Assembly (NCBI RefSeq): GCF_039939195.1
Contig: NZ_JBDUUH010000002.1
Span: forward strand, 186,001 to 250,000
DNA: 64,000 nucleotides
Direction of reading: 5' to 3'
From: Foliimonas ilicis
GTDB taxonomy: Bacteria > Pseudomonadota > Alphaproteobacteria > Rhizobiales > Rhizobiaceae
Positions 9,913 to 19,608 of this stretch are shown here, piece after piece. Positions within the stretch are counted from its first letter, which is position 1. The number at the start of each line of letters is the position of its first letter. The notes below the pieces were generated by a model. The model saw only the letters and a program-made list of their open reading frames with translations. It did no database searches and was not told the origin of the DNA. Made by a program: the position numbers and the translations under genes.

Positions 9913-9941
9913 TAAAAGGCCGCTTCGAGCGGCCTTTTTTT
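9913..9941 (+). terminator. Rho-independent terminator of erpA
   Basis: Hairpin AAAGGCCGCT / AGCGGCCTTT with a short loop and a run of seven T residues, 17 bases after the erpA stop. Confidence 0.9.
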
Positions 9942-10006
9942 ATGCGACGTCGACTTGCAGATGGAATTCTGCCATCAAGTGAGCACCGAAACAGTCGCGT
10001 GATTTC

Positions 10007-10798
10007 ATGAAAATTGTTACCTGGAACGTCAATGGCATCAAGGCCAGGATCGGAAACCTCCTTCACTGGCTGGGCGAGAGCAATCCCGACATCGTTTGCC
10101 TGCAGGAAATCAAATCCGTAGACGAGCAGTTTCCGCGCGCCGAAATCGAGGCGCTTGGCTACAATGTCGAAACGCATGGCCAGAAAGGTTTCAACGGCGT
10201 CGCGATCCTTTCCAAGCTGCCATTCGATGAGGTCAATCGCGGTCTTCCCGGCGACGACACGGATGAACAGGCACGTTTCATCGAAGGCGTATTTTCGACC
10301 ACCAGCGGCGTTTTGCGGGTCGTTTCGCTTTATCTGCCGAACGGAAATCCGATCGATACGCCCAAGTTTCCCTACAAGCTTGGCTGGATGGAGCGCCTTG
10401 AGCGCTGGGCGGAGGATCGGCTTTCACTTGAAGAACCGCTCGTATTGGCTGGCGATTACAATGTGATTGCTGAACCTAAAGACGCAAAGCACCCCGAAGT
10501 TTGGGTGAACGACGCGCTTTTCCAGCCGGAAACACGACAGTTGTTCCGGCGGCTCGGAAATCTGGGCTTTACCGAAGCCGTGCGTGCCACGACCGATGCC
10601 GCCGGTGTCTACACGTTCTGGGATTATCAGGCGGGCGCGTGGCAGAAGGACAATGGCATCCGCATCGACCATCTGATGCTGTCGCCGGAAGCGGCCAATC
10701 GTCTTGGCTCGGCGAGCATCGAGAAGCATGTGAGAGCGTGGGAAAAACCTTCGGATCATGTGCCGGTGGCGGTGGATCTGAAGTTGGAAGCGGCCTGA
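10007..10798 (+). CDS. xthA: Exodeoxyribonuclease III
   Basis: A 263-residue member of the exonuclease III / AP endonuclease family, acting in base-excision repair. The motifs WNVNGIKAR, CLQEIK, GDYN in LAGDYNVI and the C-terminal RIDHLMLS and SDHVPV are all visible, covering the metal-binding Glu and the catalytic Asp/His. Length is normal for the family. Confidence 0.94.
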   Translation: MKIVTWNVNGIKARIGNLLHWLGESNPDIVCLQEIKSVDEQFPRAEIEALGYNVETHGQKGFNGVAILSKLPFDEVNRGLPGDDTDEQARFIEGVFSTTSGVLRVVSLYLPNGNPIDTPKFPYKLGWMERLERWAEDRLSLEEPLVLAGDYNVIAEPKDAKHPEVWVNDALFQPETRQLFRRLGNLGFTEAVRATTDAAGVYTFWDYQAGAWQKDNGIRIDHLMLSPEAANRLGSASIEKHVRAWEKPSDHVPVAVDLKLEAA

Positions 10799-10831
10799 GT
10801 TATTGAGGTTAGTCTCAAACGCTAGCGGGAC

Positions 10832-10992
10832 CGCGCCCCCCTCTGTCCTGCCGGACATCTCCCCCACGAGTGGGGAGATTGGCCTTCATTTATGATTTCG
10901 CTAATGTTGAACGGTGAACGTTTGGCAGGGCCTCGAAACTGCCAATCTCCCCACCCGTGGGGGAGATGGCCGGCAGGCCAGAGGGGGGCGCG
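10832..10992. repeat. Long imperfect palindromic intergenic repeat
   Basis: Two inverted arms of about 52 bases (10832-10883 and 10941-10992) match with only a few mismatches. Both contain the core CATCTCCCCCAC and a CGCGCCCCCCTCTG end, separated by a 57-base loop. It fills the gap between xthA and exoR. It resembles the dispersed palindromic elements known in Rhizobiales genomes (RIME/Bru-RS type); the family assignment is inference. A folded transcript would form a long hairpin able to separate the two convergent transcripts. Confidence 0.75.
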
Positions 10993-11073
10993 ACAAAGCG
11001 TTACCACAACTCATTAGATCACCCCGTCATATTGAAACAAGGCGATCTAACGTTTTGAATAAACGTCAACCAA

Positions 11074-11940
11074 TCACTGACCCTTGGTAAGAATGTCCTC
11101 GGCGAGCGAGATCGCCGTGCGGCGGTCGGCTTCTGCCGCCAAGGAAAACGCCTCTTCCTGCATGCCGCGGATCCAGACGCGGTCGGTGGGCGATGCGCGC
11201 TCGAGGGCTGCTGTCATCATGGCCAGTCCGCGAACGACCTTGCCGCTCTGGAACAGCAGATTGCCGAGCGTCGCCTGCGCGCCTGTATGGCCTTTTTCCG
11301 CCGCGAGCTGCAGCCAGCGTCCGGCCTGACGAACGCTGGTCTTTACGCCGCCATCGCCTCGCAGGAACATCTTGCCCATTTCGTACTGGGCGGCCGGGTT
11401 ACGATAGTTTGCGGCGGCGCGCATATAATATTCCTGCGCGGCGGCCGGATCGGCAGTAATCGGAGAACCGGGTATGCCTTTTTTGGAATATGCGCCGAGC
11501 GCGACCAGCGCATCCGACACATAGCTTTCCTCGGGGCTGCCGGGCTCGACATCCTGATCGGCTATCTCACGGAAGAACTTGTAGGCTTCGTAGTCATTGC
11601 GATCCACGCCGTCGCCTTCGGCATACATGCGCGCCAGCTTCCACGTAGCACCGATCTGACCGTTTTCGGCAGCATAGCGATAGGCTTCGACTGCCTGATC
11701 CTTGTGGCCGCTCTTGTAGGCCGAGAAGCCGAACTGGAAGACCGCCCAAGGGCTGGATTCGGCACGAACGCCGCCTGTATTGTCGTCGAATATCTTGTCG
11801 TCGAACGCATGTGCGCTGCTGACGGCGGCGCAGGTCACCGCGACAAGGGAAAACAGCGCGATTCTCGCAGAGTTGAGCTGGCGCGGAAACGCTTTCGCGC
11901 CGCGCTTTCCAGTCTCTTTCTGCACAATCATGCCGGCCAT
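11074..11940 (-). CDS. exoR: ExoR-like periplasmic Sel1-repeat regulator
   Basis: A 288-residue secreted Sel1/TPR-like protein. An N-terminal signal (IALFSLVAVTCAAVSSAHAF) is followed by Sel1 repeats such as GQIGATWKLARMYAEGDGV and AAQYEMGKMFLRGDGG. The segment SPWAVFQFGFSAYKSGHKDQ matches ExoR as I recall it. In Rhizobiales ExoR is a periplasmic inhibitor of the ExoS/ChvI (BvrS/BvrR in Brucella) two-component system. The reading frame extends to 12225 without a family-like N-terminus, so the start is placed at 11938-11940 (MAGMIV); 11931 is an alternative. Confidence 0.85.
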   Translation of the reverse strand: MAGMIVQKETGKRGAKAFPRQLNSARIALFSLVAVTCAAVSSAHAFDDKIFDDNTGGVRAESSPWAVFQFGFSAYKSGHKDQAVEAYRYAAENGQIGATWKLARMYAEGDGVDRNDYEAYKFFREIADQDVEPGSPEESYVSDALVALGAYSKKGIPGSPITADPAAAQEYYMRAAANYRNPAAQYEMGKMFLRGDGGVKTSVRQAGRWLQLAAEKGHTGAQATLGNLLFQSGKVVRGLAMMTAALERASPTDRVWIRGMQEEAFSLAAEADRRTAISLAEDILTKGQ

Positions 11941-12434
11941 GGTGAACGGTGCGCTGAACGCTTCCCTTGAAGGGCTAACCGCGGTTGCGGCAGCCGCTCT
12001 GACATTGAAACCGGCAGCGATTGCATCGCCACCGGCTTGATGAAGAGAATTATGCGAGGGGTTTTCGACCGAAGTGGGGCGGTGCGCCACAGCGACGGGA
12101 AAGCGCCTGTCGGACGGTAAAAATCGGAGTGGATTCAAATGAGACGCCAAAGCAGCGATGCCGCCTGGTTTCTTTGTTTTCCCGGACCTTGAACATCCGA
12201 GTTCGGATACTAGATACGTGCCCATTCTTATCCCTGCCGCGTTGATCGCGGCTTTGTCATTAAGCCTTGCCCGCCCTTGACCTGACTACGGGTGCGTTGG
12301 GTTTATGGCGGGAAGTAGGCAAAAGGACCCCGCCCGATCTATAGCCTATGGCTTATTGAAATAGTGTTGCCGATTCAGCACAAATACGCGCGGACAATTC
12401 AACCATTTCTCAAGACGAACTCTTTGCCGGCAAT

Positions 12435-12465
12435 AAAAAAGCCCGGCGTTGAGGCCGGGCTTTTC
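12435..12465 (-). terminator. Rho-independent terminator of the FadL-type gene
   Basis: Hairpin AAAGCCCGGC / GCCGGGCTTT with a short loop and A/T flanks, 20 bases beyond the stop codon at 12486 on the minus strand. Confidence 0.85.
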
Positions 12466-12485
12466 TGGATTTGTCGAGTTGAAGA

Positions 12486-13727
12486 TCAGAACTTCAGCTT
12501 GGCCGAGATCGACAACGCCGAAACAAGGTCGTTTCCGAAATCGGCAACGAAGCCGGTAAGGTTCGGGTCACCATCAATGACGCGATCGTCCTTCGTACCG
12601 GATGTCAGAATTCCGAGTGCGCCACCGGCACGGATTTCGAAATTCTTGGTCGGGGTATAGGAACCGCCAAGGCCGAAGGTCCACGTATCCGTCTGCGAGT
12701 TCAGGCCGGTTGTCGTACCGCGATCCCACGCCACCGAACCGGCAACCGAGAACTGATCGTTGATCTTGTGGCCGACACCGCCCGAAATCGTCCAGCCGTC
12801 ACGATAATAAAGATCGAGGCTGGTGATCTCGACGCCGCCCGGCGTAACCGGACCGAGTTGATCCTTGTTGCGGAAGCCGATGCTCTGAATAACCGACCAA
12901 TCAGTCCATTTGATCGAACCGAATGCGAGCCAGCCAGGCGCGATACCGGACTGAACTTTCCATTCAACCGACTGAGGCACAGTCGCATCGCCATAAACAG
13001 GTATGGTGAATGGCGCGAGATTTTCGATGGTGCCTTCGAGGCGATAATCGATTTTCGACTGGTAGGTCAGCGATGTGCGCAGTGCGATTTCGGGAATCTC
13101 ATATGCGACACCCGCACGCCAGCCGATGCCGCTGTCGTCAACGTCCAGCTTACCAATGCGATTCAACGGAACCGGGAACGACCCTGGGGTTCCTGCGAGC
13201 AGGAACTTGGTCTGCTGGCCTTCGACTTCCTGATAGCTCACGCCACCAAGAAGACGCAGGTAACCTTTGCCCATATTGAAACGATAGGAGCAGTTCAGGC
13301 CGTAATCGCGGGATTTGATTTCCTGCTCGATGCTGCCGTACATGGCGACCGTGTCCATGCCAACATCCGTGTGTGCACCGAAAGGCGTACGGAACTGACC
13401 GGCGCACGCGGCATCTTCATGGAACGCGAATTTTGCCGAAACTTTCGGGACAAAGTAGTCCTTGCTCTCTTCGACGCTCGTCGAATAGGGCTGGCCATTG
13501 TTCGGGTTGATGCCACCCGTCGCACCGCCGATAAACGAACCACGGATATTTTTGTACTTGCGCTGCGGCGCGACGAAGGTAACGCCAGCTTCGAAAGCAT
13601 GTCCTTCTTCAAAAAGAATGTCGAAATCCTGCGAACTGCGCTCTAAGCCGCCAGCATAGGCTGCACCGCTGAGCGCCAGCGATAGAACTCCGATCCCCAG
13701 AACCGATTTTACAATCGTGTTTTTCAT
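12486..13727 (-). CDS. FadL/OMPP1-type outer membrane transport protein
   Basis: A 413-residue outer-membrane beta-barrel of the OmpP1/FadL/TodX family, which moves hydrophobic compounds such as long-chain fatty acids across the outer membrane. It has a signal peptide (MKNTIVKSVLGIGVLSLALSGAAYAGG), alternating beta strands throughout and a terminal aromatic residue (SISAKLKF) typical of barrel assembly. The start at 13725-13727 is preceded by a good GGGAGAGGGAA ribosome-binding site, which excludes the slightly longer frame from 13754. It is monocistronic, with its own terminator. Confidence 0.88.
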   Translation of the reverse strand: MKNTIVKSVLGIGVLSLALSGAAYAGGLERSSQDFDILFEEGHAFEAGVTFVAPQRKYKNIRGSFIGGATGGINPNNGQPYSTSVEESKDYFVPKVSAKFAFHEDAACAGQFRTPFGAHTDVGMDTVAMYGSIEQEIKSRDYGLNCSYRFNMGKGYLRLLGGVSYQEVEGQQTKFLLAGTPGSFPVPLNRIGKLDVDDSGIGWRAGVAYEIPEIALRTSLTYQSKIDYRLEGTIENLAPFTIPVYGDATVPQSVEWKVQSGIAPGWLAFGSIKWTDWSVIQSIGFRNKDQLGPVTPGGVEITSLDLYYRDGWTISGGVGHKINDQFSVAGSVAWDRGTTTGLNSQTDTWTFGLGGSYTPTKNFEIRAGGALGILTSGTKDDRVIDGDPNLTGFVADFGNDLVSALSISAKLKF

Positions 13728-14086
13728 TAGTTCCCTCTCCCAAAAAATCCTCAACGACAGCTAGAACTGCTTCGCCGAACGCTTGCAACAAGGATTATGC
13801 GAGCAAAGCTTTCGCAATTGTTGTTATGCCCGCGCCCGCTGCTTGCGCGGCCGGATTTTCATCACGAAATTGCCTGCTTTGAGAGAGTTCGAAGCGAAAA
13901 ACATGCGCAAAACTGCGTGATTTTATGGAAAATAGGGCTAAAATCGCCCAAAAAGGGCCGTTTGTAACATTACGGCAACAATACGGCCAAAAACGTCCGC
14001 TACGCCTTAAAGCTTACGTAGCGGAACGTTACGTAAAGACCGAAACATCCGGTCTTTACGTTTCAGAATCATTGTTTCAGCGAGGC
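13728..14086. other. Gene-free interval between the FadL-type gene and valS
   Basis: About 360 bases with no convincing gene. It holds the fadL-type promoter region and, at 14032-14060, a perfect inverted repeat (ACGTAAAGACCG and its complement) 27 bases past the valS stop. That repeat has no T run, so it may be a weak terminator or an mRNA 3'-end stabiliser. The part near 13930-14000 is AT-rich with short repeated AAAA tracts. Confidence 0.5.
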
Positions 14087-16885
14087 TTAACCGGCGTCGC
14101 GAACCCGCGAAAGCGCAAAATTGAGCTTCTCCTGCTGTTCCTGAAACTCGACCAGCCTCTCGCGGTCTGCAGCAACGACTTCCGGCGCTGCATTGGCGAT
14201 GAATTTCTCGTTGGACAGCTTCTTGTGAAGGCGCGCGGCTTCCTCCGTCACCTTTGCAAGTTCCTTCTGCAAACGCGCGGCTTCCGCGTCCAGATCGATC
14301 AGGCCGCCGAGCGGCAGCCCGAAGGTCGCCTCACCAACAACGATCTGGGCAGCGCCCTTCGGCGTTGCGTCAGCCGAGGATATGTCGCTGACACGCGACA
14401 GGCGCTTGATCGCCGTTTCGTGACGCTGAAGGCGCTCGCGCGTCTTTTCATTCGCACCGACAACGACGAGCGGCGCGATGGCTGCAGGCGGAATGTTCAT
14501 TTCCGAACGCACCGAGCGAATGCCGGACACCAGATCGACCAGCCAGTTGATTTCGGCAGCGGCATCATCGTCTTCGAATTCCGGGTTCGGCCATGCAGCG
14601 TGGCAAAGTAGAGTCGAACGCTCCTTGCCTTCGCCCGCCGTATGCGCCCAGAGCTCTTCCGTCATGAACGGCATCATCGGATGCAGAAGCTTGTAGATCT
14701 CGTCCAGAACGAAGGCGACGCAGGCTTGGCTCTCGGCCTTGGCAGCTTCGTCGTTTCCGGCAAAGACGGGCTTCAGCAGTTCCAGATACCAGTCGCAGAA
14801 CAGATTCCAGACAAAGCGATAGGCAGCACCTGCCGCTTCATTGAAGCGATAGCTGGTGATGCCTTCCGTGACCGCACGCGTGGCGCGCGTCAGTTCCGTC
14901 AAAATCCAGCGGTTGACGGTGAGCTTGGCATCCTGAAGCCAGAATTCGTCATTGCGCGCGACACCGTTCATTTCGGCAAAGCGCGTGGCGTTCCACAGCT
15001 TGGTGCCGAAGTTGCGATAGCCCGCGATACGAGCCGGATCGAGCTTAACGTCGCGGCCCTGCGCTGCCATGCTGGCCAGCGTGAAGCGCAGCGCATCCGC
15101 ACCATACTCGTCGATGAGTTCGAGCGGGTCGATGACATTGCCCTTGGACTTGGACATTTTCTGCCCGTTCTTGTCGCGAACGAGCGCATGCACGTAGACC
15201 GTGTGGAAGGGTTCTTCTTCCATGAAATGCATGCCCATCATCATCATTCTGGCGACCCAGAAGAAGATGATGTCGAAGCCGGTGACCAAAACGTCGGTCT
15301 GATAATAAGTCTTCAGTTCCGGTGTCTTATCCGGCCAGCCGAGCGTCGAGAACGGCCAGAGTGCGGACGAAAACCACGTATCGAGCACGTCTTCGTCGCG
15401 CGTCAGGATTTCGCCGGGCCGGAAATTCTCCAGAAGGTCTTCGACATAGGCCTTCATCGGCCCTTCATGCGAGATGTAATGCTGAATCGCGGCACCAAGC
15501 GCCTCTTCCTCGGTGCGCTCGACGAACACCGAACCATCCGGGCCGTACCATGCCGGTATCTGGTGGCCCCACCAAAGCTGGCGCGAAACGCACCAGGGCT
15601 GGATGTTTTCCATCCAGTCGAAATACGTCTTTTCCCAATTCTTCGGCACGAAATTCGTGCGGCCTTCCTTGACCGAGGCAATGGCAGGCTTCGCCAGTTC
15701 GGCGGCATTCACATACCATTGGTCGGTCAGAAACGGTTCGATCGGCACACCGCCGCGATCGCCATGCGGGACAGTATGGCGGTGCGGTTCGATCTTTTCG
15801 AGGAAACCGCCCTCTTCCATGATCTGGACGATAAGCTTGCGTGCCGCAAACCGATCAAGGCCATGCAACTGATTCCAAAGCGCCTGCTGTTCCGGCGTTG
15901 AATCAAGTCCTTCGAGGAAGTCCTCGTTTTCATTGATGTTTATGTGTGCTTCTGCCGTGAGAATATTGATCGCGCGCAAATCGTGACGGCGCCCGACCTC
16001 GAAATCATTGAAGTCATGCGCAGGCGTGATCTTCACCGCGCCCGTACCCTTTTCCGGGTCGGAATATTCATCGGCGACAATGCGGACCTTGCGGCCAACG
16101 ATGGGCAGCACGACATTCTTGCCGACCAGCTTGGCAAAGCGCTCATCTTCCGGGTGAACCGCGACGCCGGTATCGCCAAGCATCGTTTCAGGGCGGGTCG
16201 TTGCAACTGTAACGAATGTCTCTGGGTTTTCCGGATCGTAGGTTTTGCCCTCGATGGGATAACGGAAATACCAGAGGTTTCCGTTCACCTCATGCTGCTC
16301 GACCTCGAGGTCGGAAATCGCCGTCAGCAATTTCGGATCCCAGTTGACCAGACGCTTGTCCTTATAGATCAGGCCCTGCTTGTGAAGCGTCACGAACACC
16401 TCGATGACGGCTTTCGAAAGCCCCTCATCCATGGTGAAGCGTTCACGCGACCAATCGCAGGACGCGCCCAGCCGCTTGAGCTGGTTGAAGATCATCCCGC
16501 CGGATTCGTCTTTCCATTCCCAGATCTTGTCGATGAACGCCTCGCGCCCGATGTCGCGGCGGTGAATCTGGCGCTCGGCCAATTGGCGTTCGACAACCAT
16601 CTGCGTGGCGATACCGGCATGGTCCATGCCCGGCTGCCAAAGCACGTTCTTTCCGCGCATGCGCTCGAAGCGCACCAGAATGTCCTGAACAGTGTTGTTC
16701 AGCGCATGTCCCATATGCAGCGAACCAGTGACATTGGGCGGCGGAATGACGATCGTGAACGGGTCTGCATCAGGTGCCGCACCCGCGCCAGCTTTGAACG
16801 CGTCGGCCTCTTCCCACAACTTGGCGATTTTCGGTTCAACCGCTTTCGCGTCGTAAGTCTTCTCAAGCATGGGATTTGTCCGCAT
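14087..16885 (-). CDS. valS: Valyl-tRNA synthetase
   Basis: A 932-residue class I synthetase for tRNA-Val. It shows PPPNVTGSLHMGHALN (HIGH motif) near residue 50, the editing domain in the middle, GQKMSKSKGNVIDP (KMSKS) near residue 565, and a C-terminal coiled coil (EAARLQKELAKVTEEAARLHKKL). An internal Met at 16868-16870 is an alternative start. It is downstream of popZ on the same strand. Confidence 0.96.
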   Translation of the reverse strand: MRTNPMLEKTYDAKAVEPKIAKLWEEADAFKAGAGAAPDADPFTIVIPPPNVTGSLHMGHALNNTVQDILVRFERMRGKNVLWQPGMDHAGIATQMVVERQLAERQIHRRDIGREAFIDKIWEWKDESGGMIFNQLKRLGASCDWSRERFTMDEGLSKAVIEVFVTLHKQGLIYKDKRLVNWDPKLLTAISDLEVEQHEVNGNLWYFRYPIEGKTYDPENPETFVTVATTRPETMLGDTGVAVHPEDERFAKLVGKNVVLPIVGRKVRIVADEYSDPEKGTGAVKITPAHDFNDFEVGRRHDLRAINILTAEAHININENEDFLEGLDSTPEQQALWNQLHGLDRFAARKLIVQIMEEGGFLEKIEPHRHTVPHGDRGGVPIEPFLTDQWYVNAAELAKPAIASVKEGRTNFVPKNWEKTYFDWMENIQPWCVSRQLWWGHQIPAWYGPDGSVFVERTEEEALGAAIQHYISHEGPMKAYVEDLLENFRPGEILTRDEDVLDTWFSSALWPFSTLGWPDKTPELKTYYQTDVLVTGFDIIFFWVARMMMMGMHFMEEEPFHTVYVHALVRDKNGQKMSKSKGNVIDPLELIDEYGADALRFTLASMAAQGRDVKLDPARIAGYRNFGTKLWNATRFAEMNGVARNDEFWLQDAKLTVNRWILTELTRATRAVTEGITSYRFNEAAGAAYRFVWNLFCDWYLELLKPVFAGNDEAAKAESQACVAFVLDEIYKLLHPMMPFMTEELWAHTAGEGKERSTLLCHAAWPNPEFEDDDAAAEINWLVDLVSGIRSVRSEMNIPPAAIAPLVVVGANEKTRERLQRHETAIKRLSRVSDISSADATPKGAAQIVVGEATFGLPLGGLIDLDAEAARLQKELAKVTEEAARLHKKLSNEKFIANAAPEVVAADRERLVEFQEQQEKLNFALSRVRDAG

Positions 16886-16963
16886 TTTCGGGGAATTCTT
16901 GTGTCCGGTTGTAAACCGGAAGGGCTAAAAGGAGTCAACAGCGGCGAAATTGCCGTACAAATG

Positions 16964-16988
16964 AAAACGCCGCCCGAAGGCGGCGCGT
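16964..16988 (-). terminator. Rho-independent terminator of popZ
   Basis: Hairpin CGCCGCC / GGCGGCG with a GAA-type loop, followed on the minus strand by TTTT, just past the popZ stop at 17010. Confidence 0.8.
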
Positions 16989-17009
16989 TCCGGCATAATG
17001 TAGATATTT

Positions 17010-17771
17010 CTACTGCGCGCCGCGAGCCACCCGTTCGATTTCTTCGCGTACCAGGCGCTCGACAAGCGTCGGCAGATTGTTGTCGAGCCAATCCTGCAGC
17101 ATCGGGCGCAGCATTTCCTCGGCCATCTCATCAAAACTCTTGCGGCGGCTGGCGGCAAATGCCTCCGAGAGTTCGCCAAAAGCCGCCGCGACCTGCTTGC
17201 TCGTCGTTTCCGAAACGATCGACGGCTTGGAGGTTACTTCCGTCACGACTGGCTGCGGCGTCGCAATTTCAGGCTTTTCGGCTGCAACAGGCTCGGAAAC
17301 CGCAGGCTCCTGCTCGACGGTCTGTTCCGGCGAGGCTTCAAAATCGTTGTTCTGTAATTCCATCTCCGGTTCGATGGTTTTGTCTTCGTAAGCGACGGGC
17401 GCCTCTTCTTCCTGAGGTGCAGGATTGGCTTCCGGCTTTTCCTCGAAATGCTCTACGGGAGCTGCGCGCTGCTGGAGCGCTTCGACCGCAGCGCTGATCG
17501 GGTTTGACTGCCTGGGTTCGAAAGCCGGGCGAAGCGGCGCATCGAAAGCGCTTACTGCCGCAGGCTCCGGCTTGGAAACATCGTCGAGCTCGGCGCGCAA
17601 TTCCGCACGGAAAGCATCAACCTCGATCACCGAGCCTTCGATTTTTTCAGCCGCAATCTCTGCCAGATCCTCAGGCTTGCGCCCGGTGTCGCTGTCTTCG
17701 ATGATTCTGCGAATGGAAGCGAGAATCTCCTCCATCGAAGGTTCGCGCTGTATGCTGTTTGCTTGTGCCAT
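17010..17771 (-). CDS. popZ: Polar organizing protein PopZ (DUF2497)
   Basis: A 253-residue DUF2497 protein of the PopZ type. The N-terminal helix QREPSMEEILASIRRIIEDS and the C-terminal helices DEMAEEMLRPMLQDWLDNNLPTLVERLVREEIERVARG are diagnostic, separated by a long acidic Pro/Glu-rich disordered region. PopZ forms polar condensates that anchor the ParB-origin complex in alphaproteobacteria. The start at 17769-17771 (MAQANS) gives the usual N-terminus; the frame is open further upstream. Confidence 0.88.
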   Translation of the reverse strand: MAQANSIQREPSMEEILASIRRIIEDSDTGRKPEDLAEIAAEKIEGSVIEVDAFRAELRAELDDVSKPEPAAVSAFDAPLRPAFEPRQSNPISAAVEALQQRAAPVEHFEEKPEANPAPQEEEAPVAYEDKTIEPEMELQNNDFEASPEQTVEQEPAVSEPVAAEKPEIATPQPVVTEVTSKPSIVSETTSKQVAAAFGELSEAFAASRRKSFDEMAEEMLRPMLQDWLDNNLPTLVERLVREEIERVARGAQ

Positions 17772-18008
17772 CGTCACACTTGCCGCCCTTGTGACAGGCG
17801 GCAACGCTGGAAACCAGTGCTGACGCCACTTTCCCTGTTTTAACGCCGGAAGTCCCCCAAACCGGCCTCGGCGTTTGATTCGACAGGCTCGATAAAAGTC
17901 TTAACGAATCAATCCGCTAGAGCGTATCCGACATAGGCGGCTGCGAGAATCCCCATTCTTGAAAACAGGGGCCTTTCAACAAGATAGAAAATTCCGGCAC
18001 CTGAAACG

Positions 18009-18032
18009 CAAAACGCCGCCCGAAGGCGGCGT
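18009..18032 (-). terminator. Rho-independent terminator of the tolC-type gene
   Basis: Hairpin CGCCGCC / GGCGGCG followed by TTTT on the minus strand, 27 bases past the stop at 18059. The stem is nearly identical to that after popZ. Confidence 0.8.
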
Positions 18033-18058
18033 CATGCTCATTCGAATTGTCTCGAAGC

Positions 18059-19450
18059 TTACCGGCCGTCTGGCGTACGCAGACCGAACCACTTGTCCTT
18101 GACGGCGTTGTAATGCTCTTCCGGCTTGTATTCCGTCACCTGCAGGCCGAGACGGCGTACCGAAAGTTCGCCGGTCGATTGCAGGATCGCATAGCTCGCG
18201 ACAACGACATCGCGCTCCGAACTTGCCAGATTGATCTGTGCGTTGATGACATCGGCCTGAGCGTTCAAGACGTCCAGCGTCGTGCGCTGTCCGACATTAC
18301 GCTCTTCGATAACACCATTAAGCGCGAGCTGCGCCGCAGAGACAGACTCACGGTTTGCGGCCACACCTTCACGCGCAGCGACATAGAGCGACCAGGCAGA
18401 CGTTGCCTGAGCCAGCACCTGATCGCGAATGACATCGACTTCGATGCGTGCCTGACCGAGCGATTCCTTGTTCTGACGAACCTGCGCCGAAGCGCGACCG
18501 CCCTGATAGATCGGCACGGACAGCGTTGCGCCAATGCTTGCGGTATCGGAATATCCGTTCTGGCCTGTCAGATCAGGTGAGCCCTCACGGTAGCTGCGGT
18601 TGACGCCTGCGGTCGCCGAAATCTGCGGCAGCAAAGCACCTTCGGCGGATTTGACATTGAAACCCGCCACATCGACGAGATATTCGGTCGAAATAATAGC
18701 CGGGTGCTGCTGAGAAGCCTGCGCGGTGGCAGCTTCGAGGCTGCGTGGCAGAAGCTTCGAAATCGGTGAAGCCGCCTTCAGATTCGTCGGCGCATCGCCA
18801 ATATACTGGCGGTAGATCGCCTCGCTCGACTTTGCCTGCGCACGAGCCGAACTCAACTGCGCAACGGCCAGCGAGCGGGTCGCTTCAGCCTGGGCAACGT
18901 CGGTGCGTGTGCCCTCACCCACTTCGAAGCGCGAACGCGCCGCGCGAACCTGTTCGCTCAAAAACTGCAGGTTCCGCTCACGCAGAACCGCGATCTGACG
19001 ATCACGGATAACGTCCATGTAGATGCTGGCCGCGTCGAAAAGCGTATTCTGTTCCTGGTTCTGCAAACTTGCATTGGAAGCCAGCACGCGGGACTCGGCT
19101 GCCGCGACAGTGTTCTTGGTCTGGAAGCCATCGAATAGCATCTGGTTGATCTGGATACCAAAGCCACCTGCGGTCAGATTGCTCGTACGGTTTCCAATAT
19201 CGCTGTTCGTGCGCGTCTGCGATTGATTGATGTCGGCGCTGGCAGTGATGTTCGGACGATAACCGGACTTGGCGATTGCCACACCCTCATCGGTCACACG
19301 AACACCGGCACGAGCCGAATTCATGGTGGAGCGGTTCTGATAGGCCTTGGCCAACGCTCCAAGAATGGTTTCAGCCGAAACAGTCGCTGGAGAAAGCGCG
19401 GTTGCGGAAATCAAAATTGTTGCAAAAAAACCTTTGCGTAAAAACGACAC
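18059..19450 (-). CDS. tolC: TolC-family outer membrane efflux channel (BepC-like)
   Basis: A 463-residue TolC-family protein, the outer-membrane exit duct for RND/MFS efflux pumps and type I secretion. After a signal peptide (FFATILISATALSPATVSAE), it carries two coiled-coil repeats: long helical stretches with conserved VNQSQTRTNSD-like and GQRTTLDVLNAQADVINAQINLA segments. The start is set at GTG 19448-19450, seven bases after a GAGGG ribosome-binding site; the open frame continues to 19498 but lacks a comparable site. In Brucella the homologue is named BepC. Confidence 0.9.
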   Translation of the reverse strand: MSFLRKGFFATILISATALSPATVSAETILGALAKAYQNRSTMNSARAGVRVTDEGVAIAKSGYRPNITASADINQSQTRTNSDIGNRTSNLTAGGFGIQINQMLFDGFQTKNTVAAAESRVLASNASLQNQEQNTLFDAASIYMDVIRDRQIAVLRERNLQFLSEQVRAARSRFEVGEGTRTDVAQAEATRSLAVAQLSSARAQAKSSEAIYRQYIGDAPTNLKAASPISKLLPRSLEAATAQASQQHPAIISTEYLVDVAGFNVKSAEGALLPQISATAGVNRSYREGSPDLTGQNGYSDTASIGATLSVPIYQGGRASAQVRQNKESLGQARIEVDVIRDQVLAQATSAWSLYVAAREGVAANRESVSAAQLALNGVIEERNVGQRTTLDVLNAQADVINAQINLASSERDVVVASYAILQSTGELSVRRLGLQVTEYKPEEHYNAVKDKWFGLRTPDGR

Positions 19451-19608
19451 GACATAACCCTCATTCGTTTCGGCAAAGCCGCCGCTGTGCTTATGCACGA
19501 TCAGCTTAATTGCCGTGCCTCGCCCAAGAAGATGCGCCTCAGGAATCAGCGACGATTACCCAAAGCTTAACGCATCATGTCAGCGCAATCGCTGCAAGCG
19601 AGAACACA

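Noticed and set aside
13925..14611. A 228-codon plus-strand frame near the valS 3' end
   Set aside because: It runs mostly antisense to valS and starts in the gene-free interval without a ribosome site.
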